Shown here piece after piece: positions 17,645 to 26,680 of a stretch of 64,000 bases of DNA. The position numbers and the translations under genes were made by a program. The stretch is taken from the NCBI RefSeq assembly GCF_016806065.1, contig NZ_CP032405.1, forward strand, positions 2,322,001 through 2,386,000, written 5' to 3'. Numbering within the stretch: the stretch's first letter is position 1; every line of letters begins with the position of its first letter. The stretch is from Rhizobium rosettiformans (GTDB lineage: Bacteria; Pseudomonadota; Alphaproteobacteria; Rhizobiales; Rhizobiaceae). Under the pieces are notes generated by a model. The model worked only from the letters and a program-made list of their open reading frames with translations. It was not told the DNA's origin and did not search any database.

Positions 17645-18418
17645 ATGGCGCTCGCTCAGTCCAACAGCATTCGCGGAGAGGTGACGATCCGTAACCTCTC
17701 CAAGACCTTCACCCTCAATGGACAGCCGCTGCCGGTCCTGAAGGATCTAAACCTCACCATCCGCTCGGGCGAAAGCCTGGCGATCGTCGGTGCCAGCGGT
17801 TCGGGCAAGACGACCCTTCTGCGGATACTGGCGGGGCTCGAAGATGCGGACAGCGGCGATGTCCTGATCGACGGCCGTCGCATCCGCGGCGTTGGCACGG
17901 AACGGGCCGTCATCTTCCAGGAGCCGCGCCTCCTGCCCTGGCTGACAGTTATCGACAATATCGGCTTCGGATTGGAGACCAGAGGCCTCTCCCGCGACGA
18001 GGCGCACTTCATCTCACAGCGCTATGTCGATCTGGTCGGCTTGAAGGGCTTTGAAACCGCCTATCCACGCCAGCTCTCCGGAGGTATGGCACAAAGGGTC
18101 GGTATCGCGCGCGCGCTCGCTGTCCAGCCGGAAATCCTGCTGCTCGACGAACCGCTCGGTGCGCTGGATGCCATGACGAAGATCGGCATGCAGCAGGAGC
18201 TGGCGCGGATTTGGAAGGAGGAGGACGTGACAACAGTGCTCGTCACCCACGATCTCGAAGAAGCGATTTTCCTTGCCGACCGAATCCTGATTCTGCCTCG
18301 AGACAAGGGCGGAGAGCCCCGGCTGATCAACATCGACTTGCCCCGGCCCCGCGATCGCAGCGCGCCCGATTTCGTGCGCCAGCGAGAGGAACTGCTTGGG
18401 CTGTTTGGACTGCATTGA
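17645..18418 (+). CDS. ABC transporter ATP-binding protein, SsuB/TauB-like
   Basis: The 257-residue protein carries Walker A GASGSGKTT (residues 49-57), the Q-loop FQEPRLLPW, the ABC signature LSGGM (about 145), Walker B ILLLDEP and the switch histidine in VTHDLEEA. These define the energising subunit of the sulfonate/nitrate/taurine importer class. It starts 2 bases after the binding-protein stop and is the last gene of the operon. A hairpin with a T-rich tail follows at 18437-18470. Confidence 0.92.
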   Translation: MALAQSNSIRGEVTIRNLSKTFTLNGQPLPVLKDLNLTIRSGESLAIVGASGSGKTTLLRILAGLEDADSGDVLIDGRRIRGVGTERAVIFQEPRLLPWLTVIDNIGFGLETRGLSRDEAHFISQRYVDLVGLKGFETAYPRQLSGGMAQRVGIARALAVQPEILLLDEPLGALDAMTKIGMQQELARIWKEEDVTTVLVTHDLEEAIFLADRILILPRDKGGEPRLINIDLPRPRDRSAPDFVRQREELLGLFGLH

Positions 18419-18436
18419 AATGGATGAGCAGGAAAG

Positions 18437-18470
18437 AGGAAGCGCGGTCTTTGGCTGCGCTTCTTTCTTC
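18437..18470 (+). terminator. Rho-independent terminator of the monooxygenase/ABC operon
   Basis: Arms GAAGCGC (18439-18445) and GCGCTTC (18457-18463), extendable by one or two pairs, are followed by TTTCTTC. It starts 19 bases after the ATPase stop codon. Confidence 0.6.
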
Positions 18471-18652
18471 GACTTTAGCTGGGCGGTAAGCGAAGCGAGC
18501 CAAACTGTGGCAGCTATTTTTACATGATGCCGATAACCGGAAATTTGCCTCCGCAGCCCTTTGAGGTCGGCGTTCGCGGGAGAGGTCCGCACACGCCATA
18601 GCGGCTGCACCAAGTCACTGTTATCCATACGCAATTTTTAGCTGAAAAAGTT

Positions 18653-18726
18653 TGGCTGGGGAACCTGGATTCGAACCAAGATTAACGGAGTCAGAGTCCG
18701 TCGTTCTACCGTTGAACTATTCCCCA
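18653..18726 (-). tRNA. tRNA-Gln (anticodon CTG)
   Basis: On the minus strand the gene begins TGGGGAATAG and ends TTCCCCAGCCA with an encoded CCA. The anticodon stem ACGGA/TCCGT encloses the loop CTCTGAC, so the anticodon is CTG and decodes CAG. The T-arm contains GGTTCGAATCC. The length is 74 bases including CCA. The T at position 1 and the GGGGAA acceptor stem are typical of bacterial glutamine tRNAs. No integrase or duplicated 3' end is visible nearby. Confidence 0.93.
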
Positions 18727-18758
18727 CCAGGGTATCGCTGCCGCGATCGGTGAGCGGG

Positions 18759-18786
18759 CTTATAGCCAAAACATCCGGCATTGCAA
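18759..18786 (-). promoter_or_regulatory. Probable sigma70-type promoter of tRNA-Gln
   Basis: On the minus strand TTGCAA (18786-18781) and TATAAG (18764-18759) are separated by 16 bases. They lie 33 bases upstream of the tRNA 5' end, a spacing that suits a short 5' leader. Confidence 0.4.
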
Positions 18787-19023
18787 AGACTGAATTTAAA
18801 AAAAATGACAGCTTTCGCAAAAGAGCGTGACGCGAGGTTGAAAGCCGCTTGATGAGCGCTGTGGCCGGCCGCTTGCAGCCGTGCCTCATGCTCCCGGCGG
18901 CCCATTCGAAAAACCGTTTGGTGCTCGGGGCAGGCGCTGGTATGCTTTGCCCAACGAAACGAATGATGACACCAGCGGCATGCGTCGATCTTGGCGCCTT
19001 GCGCGGTGCAGTGGAAAACTTCA

Positions 19024-20682
19024 GTGACAGACCCCAATCGCGGCGGACAGCCGAACAGCGAGGGGGCGTCGACAGGCAAGCGCAAGGGCGGGTCTCCCCG
19101 TCGGCGCGGCAAGGGCAAGAAGACGGGACCGGGTAAAAACGGTCACGAGGCTTCTGCCTCGGCAGGATCGGCGGGCACGCCGGTCGCCGAGCGACGTTCC
19201 GAAACAGTCTTTGCGGATGGTCCCATCCGCAAGCGAAAGCGCCGTCGTCGCGGCAAGGGCGGCGGTCCCGGCGCTGCGGATGCGACGATTGGCAACCCCA
19301 ACGGTAAGATCCATGACCGTGGTGTGACGGGCAGCACAGAGACTGCGGCGTCCGCGAACCTGCGGGACAACGGCCGCAGCGAGCAGGGCATGCAGCCTCA
19401 GTCGCGTGCGGCGCGGATCCGAGAGCAAGGCGGGTCGGATCCGGCAAGCCCGCGCTCCGGTCGCAAGCGCAAGCGCAATCGAAATCGCCATGCGGTAGCC
19501 CAGAAGCCGGGCCATGTGCGCCCGCTGGCCGGTTCCGAGCCGCCCTCGGCCGCTGCGGCAAAGCCGAGTCGAGCCCAGGCGCATGCTGCACCCCACGCAG
19601 ATCCGGTTGCCCATGTGCCGCAAAAGACCGTGCCCGCTGTTGAGCGGGTCCGCCCGGCCCAGGACGGCGGGCCGGATGACCTCTATGCGGCACTCGATCT
19701 TGGCACCAACAATTGCCGCCTGCTGATTGCCCAGCCGACCCGGCCTGGCCAGTTCCGTGTCGTGGATGCCTTTTCCCGCATCGTGCGTCTCGGCGAAGGC
19801 CTTGGCACCACCGGCCGCCTGTCGCAGGACGCCATGGACCGCGCGGTCGACGCCCTGCGCGTCTGCGCCAGCAAGCTGTCTGGCCGTGACATCAGGCGGA
19901 TGCGGCTGATCGCAACCGAAGCCTGCCGTGCGGCGGAAAACGGTGAGCTCTTCCTGGAGCGGGTCACCGCCGAAACCGGGTTGCAGCTTGAGATCATCAA
20001 TCGCGAGACCGAGGCGCGCCTTGCCGTTTCCGGCTGCTCTTCGCTCGTCGGCCGGGAAGCGCGCTCCGTCGTGCTCTTCGATATCGGCGGCGGGTCCTCG
20101 GAGATTGCGGTCATTCGCATCCATGACAATCGCTCCAGCCGGCTTGCCAACCACATCACCCACTGGACCTCGCTTCCCGTGGGCGTGGTGACGCTCTCCG
20201 AGCGCCATGGCGGTCGCGACGTCACGCCTGATATTTTCGAAGGCATGATCCGCGAGGTCGAAGGCATGCTGGCCAAGTTCGAATGCCCCGATATCCCGCG
20301 CAGCATGGACGATTTCCACCTGATCGGCACCTCGGGAACGGTGACGACGCTCGCCGGCGTGCATCTCGACTTGCCGCGCTACGATCGCCGCAAGGTCGAT
20401 GGCCTCTGGCTCTCCGATGCCGAGGTGACCGCCATGCAGGCAAAACTTCTGTCCTGGGATTATGCCGGCCGCGCCGCCAATCCCTGCATCGGCCCTGATC
20501 GTGCCGACCTCGTTCTGGCCGGCTGCGCCATCCTCGAAGCGATCCGCCGTCGCTGGCCCTCGAGCCGCATGCGCGTCGCCGATCGCGGCCTTCGCGAAGG
20601 CCTGCTCACCGACATGATGGCCGATGACGGCGTTTGGCGCCGCGGCCGCAACCGACGTCCTCCAGTTTTGAGGGAGCGCTGA
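19024..20682 (+). CDS. ppx: Exopolyphosphatase (Ppx/GppA family) with long basic N-terminal extension
   Basis: The catalytic part begins near residue 219 with the sugar-kinase/Hsp70-fold phosphate motif [13 protein letters not shown]. It continues with the second motif [12 protein letters not shown] and [11 protein letters not shown], which define enzymes that remove phosphate from polyphosphate or pppGpp. Residues 1 to about 215 are low complexity and strongly basic ([23 protein letters not shown]) with no recognisable fold. The total of 552 residues includes this unusual tail. The start is uncertain: GTG at 19024 reads like a natural N-terminus, while TTG at 18991 would add 11 residues. The gene is followed after 2 bases by rlmE, so they are probably co-transcribed. 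Confidence 0.82.
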   Translation: MTDPNRGGQPNSEGASTGKRKGGSPRRRGKGKKTGPGKNGHEASASAGSAGTPVAERRSETVFADGPIRKRKRRRRGKGGGPGAADATIGNPNGKIHDRGVTGSTETAASANLRDNGRSEQGMQPQSRAARIREQGGSDPASPRSGRKRKRNRNRHAVAQKPGHVRPLAGSEPPSAAAAKPSRAQAHAAPHADPVAHVPQKTVPAVERVRPAQDGGPDDLYAALDLGTNNCRLLIAQPTRPGQFRVVDAFSRIVRLGEGLGTTGRLSQDAMDRAVDALRVCASKLSGRDIRRMRLIATEACRAAENGELFLERVTAETGLQLEIINRETEARLAVSGCSSLVGREARSVVLFDIGGGSSEIAVIRIHDNRSSRLANHITHWTSLPVGVVTLSERHGGRDVTPDIFEGMIREVEGMLAKFECPDIPRSMDDFHLIGTSGTVTTLAGVHLDLPRYDRRKVDGLWLSDAEVTAMQAKLLSWDYAGRAANPCIGPDRADLVLAGCAILEAIRRRWPSSRMRVADRGLREGLLTDMMADDGVWRRGRNRRPPVLRER

Positions 20683-20684
20683 CC

Positions 20685-21467
20685 ATGGCGAAACCACCCA
20701 TCGGCGGCAACCGCACGGGCCGCAAGCTCGGCCAGAAGGTCAAGAAGGGCAAGCTCAAGGCCTCTTCTAGACGCTGGCTCGAGCGGCATATCAATGATCC
20801 CTATGTCCAGCGGGCGAAGCTTGAGGGTTACCGCGCCCGTGCAGCCTTCAAGCTGCTGGAGATCGACGAGAAGCATCAGGTCCTGAAGGGCGCCAAGCGC
20901 ATCATCGACCTTGGCGCTGCCCCCGGCAGCTGGTCGCAGATCGCCGCCAAGGTGACCGATTCCACCGACGAGGACATCCGCGTCGCCGCAATCGATTTCC
21001 TCGAAATGGCGCAGATCCCGGGCGTGAAGATCCTGCATCTTGACTTCCTGGATCCGGACGCACCCCGCCAGCTGATCGAAGCCGTCGGCGGCACGCCGAA
21101 CCTCGTCCTGTCGGACATGGCAGCCCCCACCACCGGCCACCAGAAGACCGACCACATTCGCACCATGCATCTCTGCGAAGTGGCGGCACACTTTGCCGTC
21201 GAGGTTCTGGCCGAAGGCGGACATTTCCTTGCCAAGACCTTCCAGGGCGGCACGGAAAAGGATCTGCTCAACATGTTGAAGCAGAATTTCCGCCAGGTCC
21301 TGCATATCAAGCCAGCCTCGTCGCGCCAGGAATCGGTCGAGATGTTCCTGCTTGCCAAAGGCTTCAAGGGCCGCAATGGCCCAGGCGTTGTCGAACTCGA
21401 CGAGGAAGGTTTCGCCCGCGATCCGCGCGAAGATATTCCCGCCACCGAGGATCTGGATCAGGACTGA
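20685..21467 (+). CDS. rlmE: 23S rRNA (uridine-2552-2'-O)-methyltransferase RlmE (FtsJ/RrmJ)
   Basis: The 260-residue protein methylates U2552 of 23S rRNA using S-adenosylmethionine, a late step in large-subunit maturation. Visible are the SAM-binding motif [13 protein letters not shown] and the residues of the K-D-K-E catalytic set in [30 protein letters not shown] and [15 protein letters not shown]. The N-terminal 35 residues are basic and probably bind rRNA. The start at 20685 is supported by GAGGGAG upstream; the extension from 20634 overlaps ppx and is unlikely. Confidence 0.93.
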   Translation: MAKPPIGGNRTGRKLGQKVKKGKLKASSRRWLERHINDPYVQRAKLEGYRARAAFKLLEIDEKHQVLKGAKRIIDLGAAPGSWSQIAAKVTDSTDEDIRVAAIDFLEMAQIPGVKILHLDFLDPDAPRQLIEAVGGTPNLVLSDMAAPTTGHQKTDHIRTMHLCEVAAHFAVEVLAEGGHFLAKTFQGGTEKDLLNMLKQNFRQVLHIKPASSRQESVEMFLLAKGFKGRNGPGVVELDEEGFARDPREDIPATEDLDQD

Positions 21468-21523
21468 GGCCAAGCTGGAAGCGCGGTGTCTTGAGCCGGG
21501 GCTAAGCGGAGGGATCGTCCGTC

Positions 21524-21906
21524 ATGTTTACTTATATCACCGTCGGCATCAACGATCTGCCTCGCGCCATCCGCTTCTATGATGCCGTCCTTGCCACGCT
21601 CGGTATCGAGCGCCGTGAAACGGACGAGAACGAGGCGGGTTATGCCACCACCGGCGATAGCCGCTGCCGGTTCTGGATCAATCATCCCTTCGATCGCCGC
21701 GCGGCATCGGTGGGCAATGGCTCCATGCGGCCTTCGAGGCGTCTTCGCGGGCGGCAGTCGATGCGTTCCATGCCGCAGCAATCGTCCATGGCGGCACGGA
21801 CGACGGCGCCCCCGGCATTCGCCACTTTCATCCCAATTTCTATGCCTGCTACGTGCGCGATCCGGACGGCAACAAGCTTTCGGCGCTTTGCGAGCGGCCC
21901 GAATAG
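21524..21906 (+). pseudogene. VOC (glyoxalase/bleomycin resistance) family protein, frameshifted
   Basis: From ATG 21524 about 66 codons read as a VOC-domain protein (FTYITVGINDLPRAIRFYDA, GYATTGDSRCRFWINHPFD). After about 21722 the family sequence continues in a different frame (AAFEASSRAAVDAFHAA, RHFHPNFYACYVRDPDGNK) to a TAG at 21904-21906. Restoring one base near GGCTCCATGCGG would join the two parts into a normal protein of about 127 residues with the metal and substrate sites in place. The uncorrected frame runs on to 21949 with non-VOC sequence. A single-base deletion, real or a sequencing error, is the likely cause. Confidence 0.75.
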
Positions 21907-23319
21907 TCACTTCACACTAATGGTCTCGTCCTCGCTTGCCCGCCGGTAGCCGGAAACGGCCGAGCCGACGTCGCGCGGCAGGCCGAAAAAGGGCACGACC
22001 GCAAACAGCGACAGTCCTGCGACGATCGCAAACGCCAGATGGAAATCACCGAGCGACAGCTCCCCGCCTGACATCCGCGTGCTGGCTTCCAGGATCGAGG
22101 CGGCGGCTGCAACGCCGAGCGCCAGGCTCACCTGCTGCATTACGGAGGTGAGCGAGGTCGCTTGAGAGGCGGCACGATCCTCGATCTCCGCATAACCCAA
22201 CGTATTCACTCCGGTGAAGAAGAACGAGCGGCAGAAGCCGCCGACAAGCAGGACCGCCATGATCAGAAGAACAGGCGTGGCCGGCGTGAACAGCGCATTG
22301 GCGGCCGTGGTGAGCGCGCCGAAGATGCCGGCCATGATCAGCACGTTTCGAAAACCCAGAGCGGCAAAGGCACGTCTTGCGATGAACTTGGTGGAAATTG
22401 CCCCGACGGCGGCAATGAAGGTGATCATGCCGGATTCAAAGGCAGACATGCCGAAGCCGAGCTGCAGCATCAGCGGCAGCAGGAAAGGCGTGGCACCGGC
22501 GGCGATGCGAAACAGCGTTCCGCCGACGATCGAGGCGCGGAAGCTTCTGTTGGCAAAGAGGGTCAGGTTCAGGATTGGTGCGGGATGTCGCCGGGCATGC
22601 AGCACGTAGAGGATCATCGACAGCAAGCCGATCAAGGTCGCGGCAGCACCGACCCAGACGGGCAGGGCCGGCAGGCTCATCACCGATAGCCCGAAGACCA
22701 GACCGGATGCCGCCACCGCACTCAGGAAAAAGCCCTTCCAGTCGATCCGCGCCGTCTCCACCAGCTCGATCTCGGGAAGGTAGACGCTGGACAGCCAGAG
22801 GCCGGCGAGACCGATCGGGATATTGATCAGGAAGATCCAGTGCCAGCTGAAGAATGTCGTGATGAACCCGCCGACCGGCGGCCCGGTAATCGGGCCAAGC
22901 AGGCCGGGAATGGTCAGGAGCGCCATGGCGGAGACCAGTTCGCTCTTCTTCGTGGTGCGCAAGAGAACGAGACGTCCGACCGGCGTCATCATCGCCCCGC
23001 CCATGCCCTGCAGGAAGCGGGCAGAAACGAAGGTAAGAAGCGAATCGGAGATGGCGCAGAAGAGCGAACCGAGCATGAAGACGACAATCGCCGCCCGGAA
23101 TACCCGCTTGGCGCCGTAACGATCCGCCATCCAGCCACTCGCCGGAATAAAGATCGCAAGCGCCACCATATAGGAAGTGAGCGCGAGCTTCAGCGTAATC
23201 GGCCCCACCCCGAGATCAGCTGCGATCGTGGGAAGCGCCGTGGCGATCACGGTCGAGTCCATTTGCTCCATGAAGAGCGCGACGGCGAGGATCAGGGGCG
23301 TGATGCGGTTCATCGGCAT
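21907..23319 (-). CDS. MFS drug/solute exporter, DHA2 (EmrB/QacA)-like
   Basis: The 470-residue membrane protein has the MFS motif A between helices 2 and 3 (GWMADRYGAKRVFRAA) and a motif-C-like stretch typical of drug:H+ antiporters (LLGPITGPPVGGFIT). It probably has 14 helices, as in the DHA2 group. The N-terminal MEQMDSTVIATALPTIA is also characteristic. The substrate is unknown. Its stop codon directly abuts that of the convergent VOC gene. Upstream, a 221-base region with a perfect inverted repeat separates it from a divergent MBL hydrolase. Genes of this kind are often controlled by a local repressor, but none is encoded next to it. Confidence 0.88.
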   Translation of the reverse strand: MPMNRITPLILAVALFMEQMDSTVIATALPTIAADLGVGPITLKLALTSYMVALAIFIPASGWMADRYGAKRVFRAAIVVFMLGSLFCAISDSLLTFVSARFLQGMGGAMMTPVGRLVLLRTTKKSELVSAMALLTIPGLLGPITGPPVGGFITTFFSWHWIFLINIPIGLAGLWLSSVYLPEIELVETARIDWKGFFLSAVAASGLVFGLSVMSLPALPVWVGAAATLIGLLSMILYVLHARRHPAPILNLTLFANRSFRASIVGGTLFRIAAGATPFLLPLMLQLGFGMSAFESGMITFIAAVGAISTKFIARRAFAALGFRNVLIMAGIFGALTTAANALFTPATPVLLIMAVLLVGGFCRSFFFTGVNTLGYAEIEDRAASQATSLTSVMQQVSLALGVAAAASILEASTRMSGGELSLGDFHLAFAIVAGLSLFAVVPFFGLPRDVGSAVSGYRRASEDETISVK

Positions 23320-23439
23320 TCCGGGCGGAGCCGCAGCTGCGGCAGAGGCCGGTTCTCATACCCCAATCGCGCTGCGGTTGAAACTCGACAATTACGATCG
23401 GCAGCCTTCAGCAAGCACGGTTCCGGCGCCCAGTGTGAA

Positions 23440-23457
23440 ACACCATCACGATGGTGT
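23440..23457. promoter_or_regulatory. Perfect inverted repeat in MFS/MBL divergent promoter region
   Basis: ACACCAT-CACG-ATGGTGT has 7-base perfect arms with a 4-base spacer. It lies 84 bases upstream of the MBL start and 121 bases upstream of the MFS start. The symmetry and place suit an operator for a dimeric repressor. No regulator gene is adjacent, so the assignment is open. Confidence 0.35.
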
Positions 23458-23540
23458 GAGAGCGCTACCCGGCGCGAAGCTCTCCCCTATGTCGAGGTCA
23501 GCCCGCGCAGGGGCGAGGTGATTTTTTTGAGGAGATTGCA

Positions 23541-24530
23541 ATGGTTTCGATGAAAAGACGCATGTTGCTCGGAAGCGCCGGTGTAGCCTTGGCCGCCCCG
23601 CTGATCATGACCCGGGCTGCAGTTGCACAGCAGTCGGGAGCCGATACGTCAATGAATATCAATCACGCCATGCCGCCGGAAACCCACCGCTTCAACGTCG
23701 GCAAGTTCGAGGTCGTCGTGGTCAAGGATGGCGCACGGCCCTCCGGCAACCCGCAGGAAACCTTCGGCACCAATCAGAGCGTGGAAACTGTGGGCGCCCT
23801 TCTGGAAGCGAACTTTCTGCCGCCTGACAACTTCGTCAACAGCTTCGCCCCCGTGCTCGTGAACACCGGCTCCGAGGTCATTCTGTTCGACACCGGTCTC
23901 GGTGAGGGCGGTCGCGCCAATGGTCTTGGTCGACTGGCAGAAGGTCTGACCGCTGCTGGCTACAAGCGCGAGGACGTCAGCATCGTGGTCCTGACCCACA
24001 TGCATGGCGACCATATCGGCGGCCTGATGGAGGGCGGTCAGCCGGCCTTCCCGAATGCGCGCTATGTGACAGGTCAGGCTGAGTACGACTTCTGGGTCGA
24101 TACGGCCCGCGCCGGCACCCCGGCCGAAAACGGCCACAACGCGGTCCTCGCCAATGTTCAGCCCATGGCAGACAAGATGACCTTCATCGGCGATGGAGGC
24201 GAAGTTGTCTCCGGCGTGACTGGCATGGCGGCCTTCGGCCATTCGCCGGGCCACATGATCTATCGTCTGGAATCGGAAGGTCGCGAACTTGTTCTGACGG
24301 CGGACACCGCGAACCACTTCGTCCTGTCGCTGCAGCGTCCGGATTGGGAAGTGCGATTCGACATGGATAAGGCCGCCGCCGCCGCGACCCGTGCCAGGGT
24401 CTTCGACATGCTGGCGACCGACAAGCTCGCTTTCCTCGGCTATCACATGCCGTTCCCGGCTGTCGGTTATGTCGAGAAGGTCGACCAGGGCTATCGCTAC
24501 GTGCCGAAGGCCTACCAGTTCGACATCTGA
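23541..24530 (+). CDS. Tat-exported MBL-fold metallo-hydrolase (lactonase-like)
   Basis: The 329-residue protein starts with a twin-arginine-type signal (MKRRMLLGSAGVALAAPL), so it is probably exported folded to the periplasm. The dinuclear metal site HMHGDH is at residues 153-158, followed by FGHSPGHMIY and TADTANH further on. The overall pattern recalls the YtnP/methyl-parathion-hydrolase/AHL-lactonase branch, but the substrate cannot be told from sequence. The start has AGGAGA ten bases upstream. It is divergent from an MFS exporter, and a strong hairpin terminator follows at 24540. Confidence 0.85.
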   Translation: MVSMKRRMLLGSAGVALAAPLIMTRAAVAQQSGADTSMNINHAMPPETHRFNVGKFEVVVVKDGARPSGNPQETFGTNQSVETVGALLEANFLPPDNFVNSFAPVLVNTGSEVILFDTGLGEGGRANGLGRLAEGLTAAGYKREDVSIVVLTHMHGDHIGGLMEGGQPAFPNARYVTGQAEYDFWVDTARAGTPAENGHNAVLANVQPMADKMTFIGDGGEVVSGVTGMAAFGHSPGHMIYRLESEGRELVLTADTANHFVLSLQRPDWEVRFDMDKAAAAATRARVFDMLATDKLAFLGYHMPFPAVGYVEKVDQGYRYVPKAYQFDI

Positions 24531-24539
24531 GCCAGATCA

Positions 24540-24570
24540 GGGGCCGCGCAAAGGTGCGGCCCCTTCATTG
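24540..24570. terminator. Bidirectional-type hairpin terminator
   Basis: Arms GGGGCCGC (24540-24547) and GCGGCCCC (24556-24563) are followed by TTCATTG. It lies between the ends of the convergent MBL and DUF1476 genes, and could stop transcription in either direction. Confidence 0.65.
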
Positions 24571-24576
24571 TAAGGA

Positions 24577-24888
24577 TTACTGACCGGCGAAGATTTCGTC
24601 GGTGGCCTGCTCGATGAACTGATGGATGCGGCTGTCGATATCGGCATCGCTCACAGCGACACCTGCCGAGGAAAAGTCCTGGCGCAACTGCTCAAGCAGC
24701 CGATGCGGCTCGACAACCTGCTTGACGGCAACGGTGCGCGCATAGGCTTCGACATCGTCGAGCCCCATCGTATAGGCAGCCCATCGGCCGAGCATCTTGC
24801 TGCCGCGCACGCGGGCCTTGAACTGGATTTCCGCCTGGCGGGCGAACTGGTTTTCGAGTGCCTGAGCACGCTTCTTCAATGCAGTCAT
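24577..24888 (-). CDS. DUF1476 family protein (ATP synthase zeta-inhibitor-like)
   Basis: The 103-residue, helical, highly charged protein matches the DUF1476 family (FARQAEIQFKARVRGSKMLGRWAAYTMGL near the N-terminus, given here over residues 15-43). One member is the zeta subunit that inhibits the F1 ATPase in Paracoccus. This copy differs from the usual zeta N-terminus: the canonical start TTFDKRE is replaced by TALKKRAQALE, so it may be a paralogue rather than the main inhibitor. No ATP synthase genes are nearby. A TATATAAG sequence about 65 bases upstream may be its -10 region. Confidence 0.75.
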   Translation of the reverse strand: MTALKKRAQALENQFARQAEIQFKARVRGSKMLGRWAAYTMGLDDVEAYARTVAVKQVVEPHRLLEQLRQDFSSAGVAVSDADIDSRIHQFIEQATDEIFAGQ

Positions 24889-25189
24889 TGTCGATCCCCT
24901 GGTCTTCTTGTTCTTGGTTGTGCCCCCAGCCCCGAGAGCACATCCCTTATATAAGCAAGAGCTTCAAGGACCGTGTAGCAGCTCGATACAATTCTAACGA
25001 TCGCGGATTTTTCTGTATTGGCGCGGCCTCGATCGGCCGCCTGGGAACTTTGCCAGCTTTTGCTATTCCTTTCCTGTCATGAACGTGTTACCAGCCCTCG
25101 CCAACTTCCAAGCATTTCATGCAGAAGCGACCGAACGGGATTTCTCGTTTTCCGGCCGGATTCTGCCTATTCAAACGAAGGAATTGGCA
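24889..25189. other. Divergent promoter region between DUF1476 gene and guaB
   Basis: About 300 bases with no convincing gene. The frame that extends guaB upstream to 25079 has no ribosome binding site and lacks similarity to IMP dehydrogenase N-termini. A TATATAAG near 24950-24957 may be the -10 of the minus-strand DUF1476 gene. I see no recognisable riboswitch or operator for guaB. Confidence 0.45.
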
Positions 25190-26680
25190 ATGGCACGCAT
25201 CGTAATGTCGGCAACTGGCGCAGAAGCGCTCACCTTTGACGACGTCCTCCTGCAGCCGGGGCACTCCGAAGTGATGCCGGGGCAGACCAACATCGCGACG
25301 CGGATTGCCCGGGACATCGACCTCTCTCTTCCGATCCTCTCCTCCGCCATGGATACCGTAACCGAAAGCCGCCTTGCGATCGCCATGGCCCAGGCCGGCG
25401 GCATCGGCGTCATCCACCGCAACCTGACCCCCACCGAGCAGGCCGAAGAGGTCCGCCAGGTCAAGAAGTTCGAGAGCGGCATGGTCGTCAATCCGGTGAC
25501 CATCGGCCCCGAGGCAACACTGGCCGAAGCCAAGGCGCTGATGGGCGCCCATGGCATTTCCGGCATTCCGGTTGTCGAAGGCTCGAGCCGTCCCGGCCGC
25601 CTCGTCGGCATTCTGACCAACCGCGACGTGCGCTTTGCGTCTGATCCGAGCCAGAAAATCTACGAACTGATGACCCGCGAAAACCTCGTGACGGTCAAGG
25701 ATGGGGTCGATCAACAAGAAGCCAAGCGCCTCCTGCATGCCCACCGCATCGAGAAGCTCCTGGTCATCGACAATGAAGGCCGCTGCGTTGGCCTGATCAC
25801 CGTCAAGGACATCGAGAAGTCGCAGCTCAACCCGCATGCCGCCAAGGATGCGCAAGGCCGCCTGCGAGTCGCGGCTGCCATCTCCACCGGTGATGATGGC
25901 GTCGAGCGTGCCGAGCGCCTGATCGACGCCGGCTGTGACGTGATCGTCGTCGATACCGCCCATGGCCACAGCCAGAAGGTTCTGGATGCCGTCGCGCATG
26001 TGAAGAAGATGTCGAACGCCATCCGCATCATCGCCGGCAACGTGGCAACGGGCGAGGGCACTCGCGCGCTCATCGATGCCGGCGCTGACTGCGTCAAGGT
26101 CGGTATTGGCCCGGGCTCGATCTGCACCACCCGCGTCGTCGCCGGCGTCGGCGTTCCCCAGCTCGCAGCCGTCATGGCGGCTGTCGAGGAAGCCAACAAG
26201 CTCGACATTCCCGTCATCGCCGATGGTGGCCTGAAGTTCTCGGGCGACGTCGCCAAGGCGATCGCGGCCGGCGCCTCCGCCGTCATGGTCGGCTCGCTGC
26301 TCGCTGGCACGGATGAAAGCCCGGGCGAGGTCTATCTCTACCAGGGCCGCTCCTTCAAGGCCTATCGCGGCATGGGCTCCGTCGGTGCCATGGCCCGCGG
26401 CTCGGCCGACCGTTACTTCCAGGCGGAAGTGCGCGACACGTTGAAACTCGTGCCCGAAGGCATTGAAGGCCAGGTTCCCTATAAGGGTCCGGTCTCGGCT
26501 GTGCTGCACCAGCTCGCCGGCGGCCTGAAGGCCGCCATGGGTTATGTCGGCGGCAAGGACATCAAGGACTTCCAGGAAAAGGCGACCTTTGTGCGCATTT
26601 CCGGTGCCGGCCTTCGCGAAAGCCATCCGCATGGGGTGACCATCACCCGCGAAAGCCCGAATTACCCGGGCGCCGCGTGA
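25190..26680 (+). CDS. guaB: Inosine-5'-monophosphate dehydrogenase
   Basis: GuaB oxidises IMP to XMP with NAD+, the committed step to guanine nucleotides. The 496-residue protein has the full family layout: N-terminal barrel segment ([24 protein letters not shown]), a pair of CBS domains at about 95-215, and the catalytic loop GPGSICTTR with Cys312. The flap and C-terminal parts follow ([28 protein letters not shown]). The ATG at 25190 was chosen because the family N-terminus begins here and GAAGGA precedes it. It overlaps the next gene by four bases (GTGA). Confidence 0.96.
   Translation: MARIVMSATGAEALTFDDVLLQPGHSEVMPGQTNIATRIARDIDLSLPILSSAMDTVTESRLAIAMAQAGGIGVIHRNLTPTEQAEEVRQVKKFESGMVVNPVTIGPEATLAEAKALMGAHGISGIPVVEGSSRPGRLVGILTNRDVRFASDPSQKIYELMTRENLVTVKDGVDQQEAKRLLHAHRIEKLLVIDNEGRCVGLITVKDIEKSQLNPHAAKDAQGRLRVAAAISTGDDGVERAERLIDAGCDVIVVDTAHGHSQKVLDAVAHVKKMSNAIRIIAGNVATGEGTRALIDAGADCVKVGIGPGSICTTRVVAGVGVPQLAAVMAAVEEANKLDIPVIADGGLKFSGDVAKAIAAGASAVMVGSLLAGTDESPGEVYLYQGRSFKAYRGMGSVGAMARGSADRYFQAEVRDTLKLVPEGIEGQVPYKGPVSAVLHQLAGGLKAAMGYVGGKDIKDFQEKATFVRISGAGLRESHPHGVTITRESPNYPGAA

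Noticed and set aside
18600-18800. tRNA-Gln as an integration site for a mobile element
   Set aside because: No integrase gene, no second copy of the tRNA 3' end and no change in gene character on either side.
19021-20697. A 558-codon minus-strand frame
   Set aside because: Antisense to ppx, which has clear catalytic motifs on the plus strand. The minus-strand product has unnatural composition.
24889-25189. Riboswitch or purine-responsive leader upstream of guaB
   Set aside because: No conserved riboswitch core is recognisable and the region could simply be two divergent promoters.
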